A stretch of DNA of 64,000 nt from an uncultured Verrucomicrobiota bacterium. Its GTDB lineage: Bacteria; Verrucomicrobiota; Verrucomicrobiia; Opitutales; UBA9783. The stretch is taken from positions 62,001-126,000 of the forward strand of contig CABUVL010000004.1 of assembly GCA_902495005.1 (NCBI GenBank), written 5' to 3'. The notes below the pieces were generated by a model, which did not search any database, was not told the DNA's origin, and saw only the letters and a list, made by a program, of their open reading frames with translations. A program made the translations under genes and the position numbers. Shown one piece after another: positions 62,547 to 64,000 of the stretch (positions are counted from its first letter, which is position 1; each line of letters opens with the position of its first letter).

Positions 62547-62714
62547 GAAAATGACTCAGCCCGTAAAATATGGGACAATGCTTATTATTCAAAATCACTC
62601 AAGGACGATTCTGACAACAATGCTTATTCGCCCAATGAGAGCAGTGCTGCGCAAAGTCCCGAGCATGCCCAGAGCATCGACGGACTCGAGGTACGCATAA
62701 CTTATCCCAATTGA
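62547..62714 (+). pseudogene. C-terminal extension of the beta-solenoid gene beyond an in-frame stop
   Basis: Directly after the TAA at 62544-62546 the same frame stays open for 55 codons and encodes a Ser/Asp/Asn-rich tail (ENDSARKIWDNAYYSKSLK) like the acidic region before the stop. It closes at TGA 62712-62714. This suggests a recent nonsense change or stop readthrough. Confidence 0.55.
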
Positions 62715-63210
62715 CGTAAGTTAAACATGTGCCCTATAACACCCGATGTTCTTATTGTACCTAGGATTTATTTCCAATTGAGTCTAAAAAAACAAACGCT
62801 GTTTTACAATTCGGCAATACGATTGCAATGGGACCTAGCTGCTCATCCATCATGAGACGCATTGCTCCCACTTCGATTATCGGGGCATTTCACATCATCG
62901 CTTAACAACACTACCGTCCCTTAAGGCCGATCATATTCGAATTAGGTCAAGCTTAATTCCTCTGTAAAAGAATACCCCTCGTGCCTAAAGGTTTTATCCT
63001 TTAATGAACGTTGTGAATCAACAGGATACGTTTCATTCTTTTATCAAAGCGCGTATATTATTTTGAACAGCGATTAAGCAGCTCAAAAAATCTACAAGCC
63101 CACAATTAAGCCTCAAAATAGAAATATATTTAATTTTCATAAAATTACGTAACCCTACGAACAAAAACAAGAAGGTAGCCCGCTAACGATATTTTTCTTA
63201 AACGCACCCG
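62715..63210. other. Intergenic, nothing recognised
   Basis: About 500 AT-rich bases between the solenoid gene and the pyrF-like gene end. Only a small AAAGG/CCTTT hairpin near 62985-63000 was noted. Confidence 0.4.
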
Positions 63211-63918
63211 CTAAAGATTGGCAAAAGCAGGTGTAATTTCCCGACGAACATGCGCAATATATTCTCGCGGGTTTGCGTGTGTTAGGCATTTTTCTCCCAG
63301 CATTAAGATCTTAGCCCCCATTTTAGCGAGATTGAAAAAAGGATAAGGTGCGTGTGTGCCGTTGACATCACTGCCGTAAATAATGTACGTAAAATTGGTC
63401 CCGAATTGTTTCAACAAGTAAGGAAATTCGCAAGCTGTACACAGAACGTAATAAATTTTTGCCGCCAACGCCAAACGGAAGTAATACTGAATCAAGCGCT
63501 TGCTCAAGTCGGTAAAATTTTGATGTAAGGTATCATTTCGATGCAGGTGGTACAAAATTGTGCTGGCGACCAATTGCGCATCCGGCAAAGCCTGCTTGAG
63601 GGCCAGCTGCGAAAATTTTAAAGCGGGTAAGCCTTGAATCAATTGCACACTGATGAGATCAATGGCCTGATCGCGCAAACTTAGTAGGCTGGAGGCCATG
63701 CCAAGTGGTGTATCGGAGAGCCGAATGTCGAGAAAAATTTTGTACCCCAAGTTGCACAGTGCACGCAGTAAACCAATTCCGTAGGGGAAGAATAATTGAT
63801 TCGTTACACAAACCCATTCCACTCCATCTCCAATTTTATTCAGAAATTGAAACGCTTCGGCATCTGTCACAAAGTTTAATGGCACCATCAACTCACAGGA
63901 CATTGCACTCGTTCGCAT
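63211..63918 (-). CDS. Orotidine 5'-phosphate decarboxylase-like protein lacking catalytic residues
   Basis: 235 residues, the length of PyrF. The whole frame aligns by eye with E. coli PyrF. Its N-terminus MVPLNFVTDAEAFQFLNKIG corresponds to VVALDYHNRDDALAFVDKI. FLDIRLSDTPLG corresponds to FLDLKFHDIPNT, so the catalytic Lys is Arg while both Asp remain. The first active-site Asp is Asn, the KVG Lys is lost, and the phosphate-binding Arg of IGRPV is replaced in MLGEKCL. The TIM-barrel fold is probably kept but decarboxylation is doubtful. Confidence 0.72.
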   Translation of the reverse strand: MRTSAMSCELMVPLNFVTDAEAFQFLNKIGDGVEWVCVTNQLFFPYGIGLLRALCNLGYKIFLDIRLSDTPLGMASSLLSLRDQAIDLISVQLIQGLPALKFSQLALKQALPDAQLVASTILYHLHRNDTLHQNFTDLSKRLIQYYFRLALAAKIYYVLCTACEFPYLLKQFGTNFTYIIYGSDVNGTHAPYPFFNLAKMGAKILMLGEKCLTHANPREYIAHVRREITPAFANL

Positions 63919-64000
63919 GGAAACCTATTTTAAACAGAAAATCGAATAAAGCAAGTTCCGTTATCTGCCATTTAATTTTCTGATTTTAAGGTTGCAGGCA

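Noticed and set aside
1..64000. CRISPR arrays, tRNA and rRNA genes
   Set aside because: No regularly spaced repeats were seen, and no cloverleaf or rRNA-like stretch was noticed; short tRNAs could be missed by eye.

Overview
The window is a stretch of a Gram-negative bacterial chromosome carrying most of a podovirus-type prophage (about 1-26 kb), a block of host housekeeping genes (26-46 kb) and a cell-surface polysaccharide locus (47-61 kb). Lipoproteins, a heptosyltransferase-like enzyme, a dTDP-sugar pathway and a Wzx-like flippase indicate an outer membrane. The BFN-domain protein, the divergent 414-residue protein at 27.5-28.8 kb and the way the genes are grouped suggest the Verrucomicrobiota/PVC group, perhaps a host-associated member with decaying genes. 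That placement is an inference with low confidence. No rRNA, tRNA or CRISPR array was seen.

Prophage, late part (minus strand, 22.4 kb down to 1). The order is a possible packaging protein, a small membrane protein, a possible one-piece spanin, a Gly/Ala-rich protein, a hexapeptide-repeat acyltransferase-like protein, portal, a small unknown protein, a Bbp19-like protein, scaffold, major capsid, a decoration-like protein, tail tubular proteins A and B, and three ejection (internal virion) proteins. The last of these runs off the left edge. This is T7-like synteny. The large terminase and tail fibre would lie to the left and are not seen. Two plus-strand cargo islands interrupt the late genes (9.5-10.6 kb and 15.2-16.6 kb). 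Each carries a Txe/YoeB-type toxin-antitoxin pair and a DUF4160-DUF2442 pair. In the first island the toxin is broken by an 8-bp tandem duplication; in the second the toxin is intact.

Prophage, accessory and early part. A serine recombinase with inverted repeats upstream, an HNH-like protein, a Fic protein and a divergently oriented DUF4143 ATPase occupy 16.6-20.9 kb. The plus-strand replication/recombination module (SSB, RecT, HTH protein) is at 22.7-25.9 kb and is flanked by unusual repeats. No phage integrase is visible.

Host core. The genes are a GT9 heptosyltransferase-like enzyme, a gamma carbonic anhydrase with miaA, a frameshifted MATE transporter, and a long minus-strand run fabZ-fabI-gpsA-TPR lipoprotein-BFN-dus-oppC-oppD. 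oppA is divergent from fabZ. A rodZ-like gene, an EamA transporter, mnmE-mnmG-trmB and a LysM protein follow.

Surface locus. This AT-rich region holds a sulfatase-like membrane enzyme, a flippase, a glycosyltransferase, rfbA/B/C without rfbD, a sugar aminotransferase, a formyltransferase, a GNAT-type transferase, a sugar C-methyltransferase and a MBOAT/SGNH acylation pair. The set fits an N-formylated and/or C-methylated dTDP-deoxysugar rather than rhamnose. A secreted beta-solenoid-like protein with an in-frame stop near its C-terminus, and a PyrF-like protein that has lost the catalytic residues, close the window.
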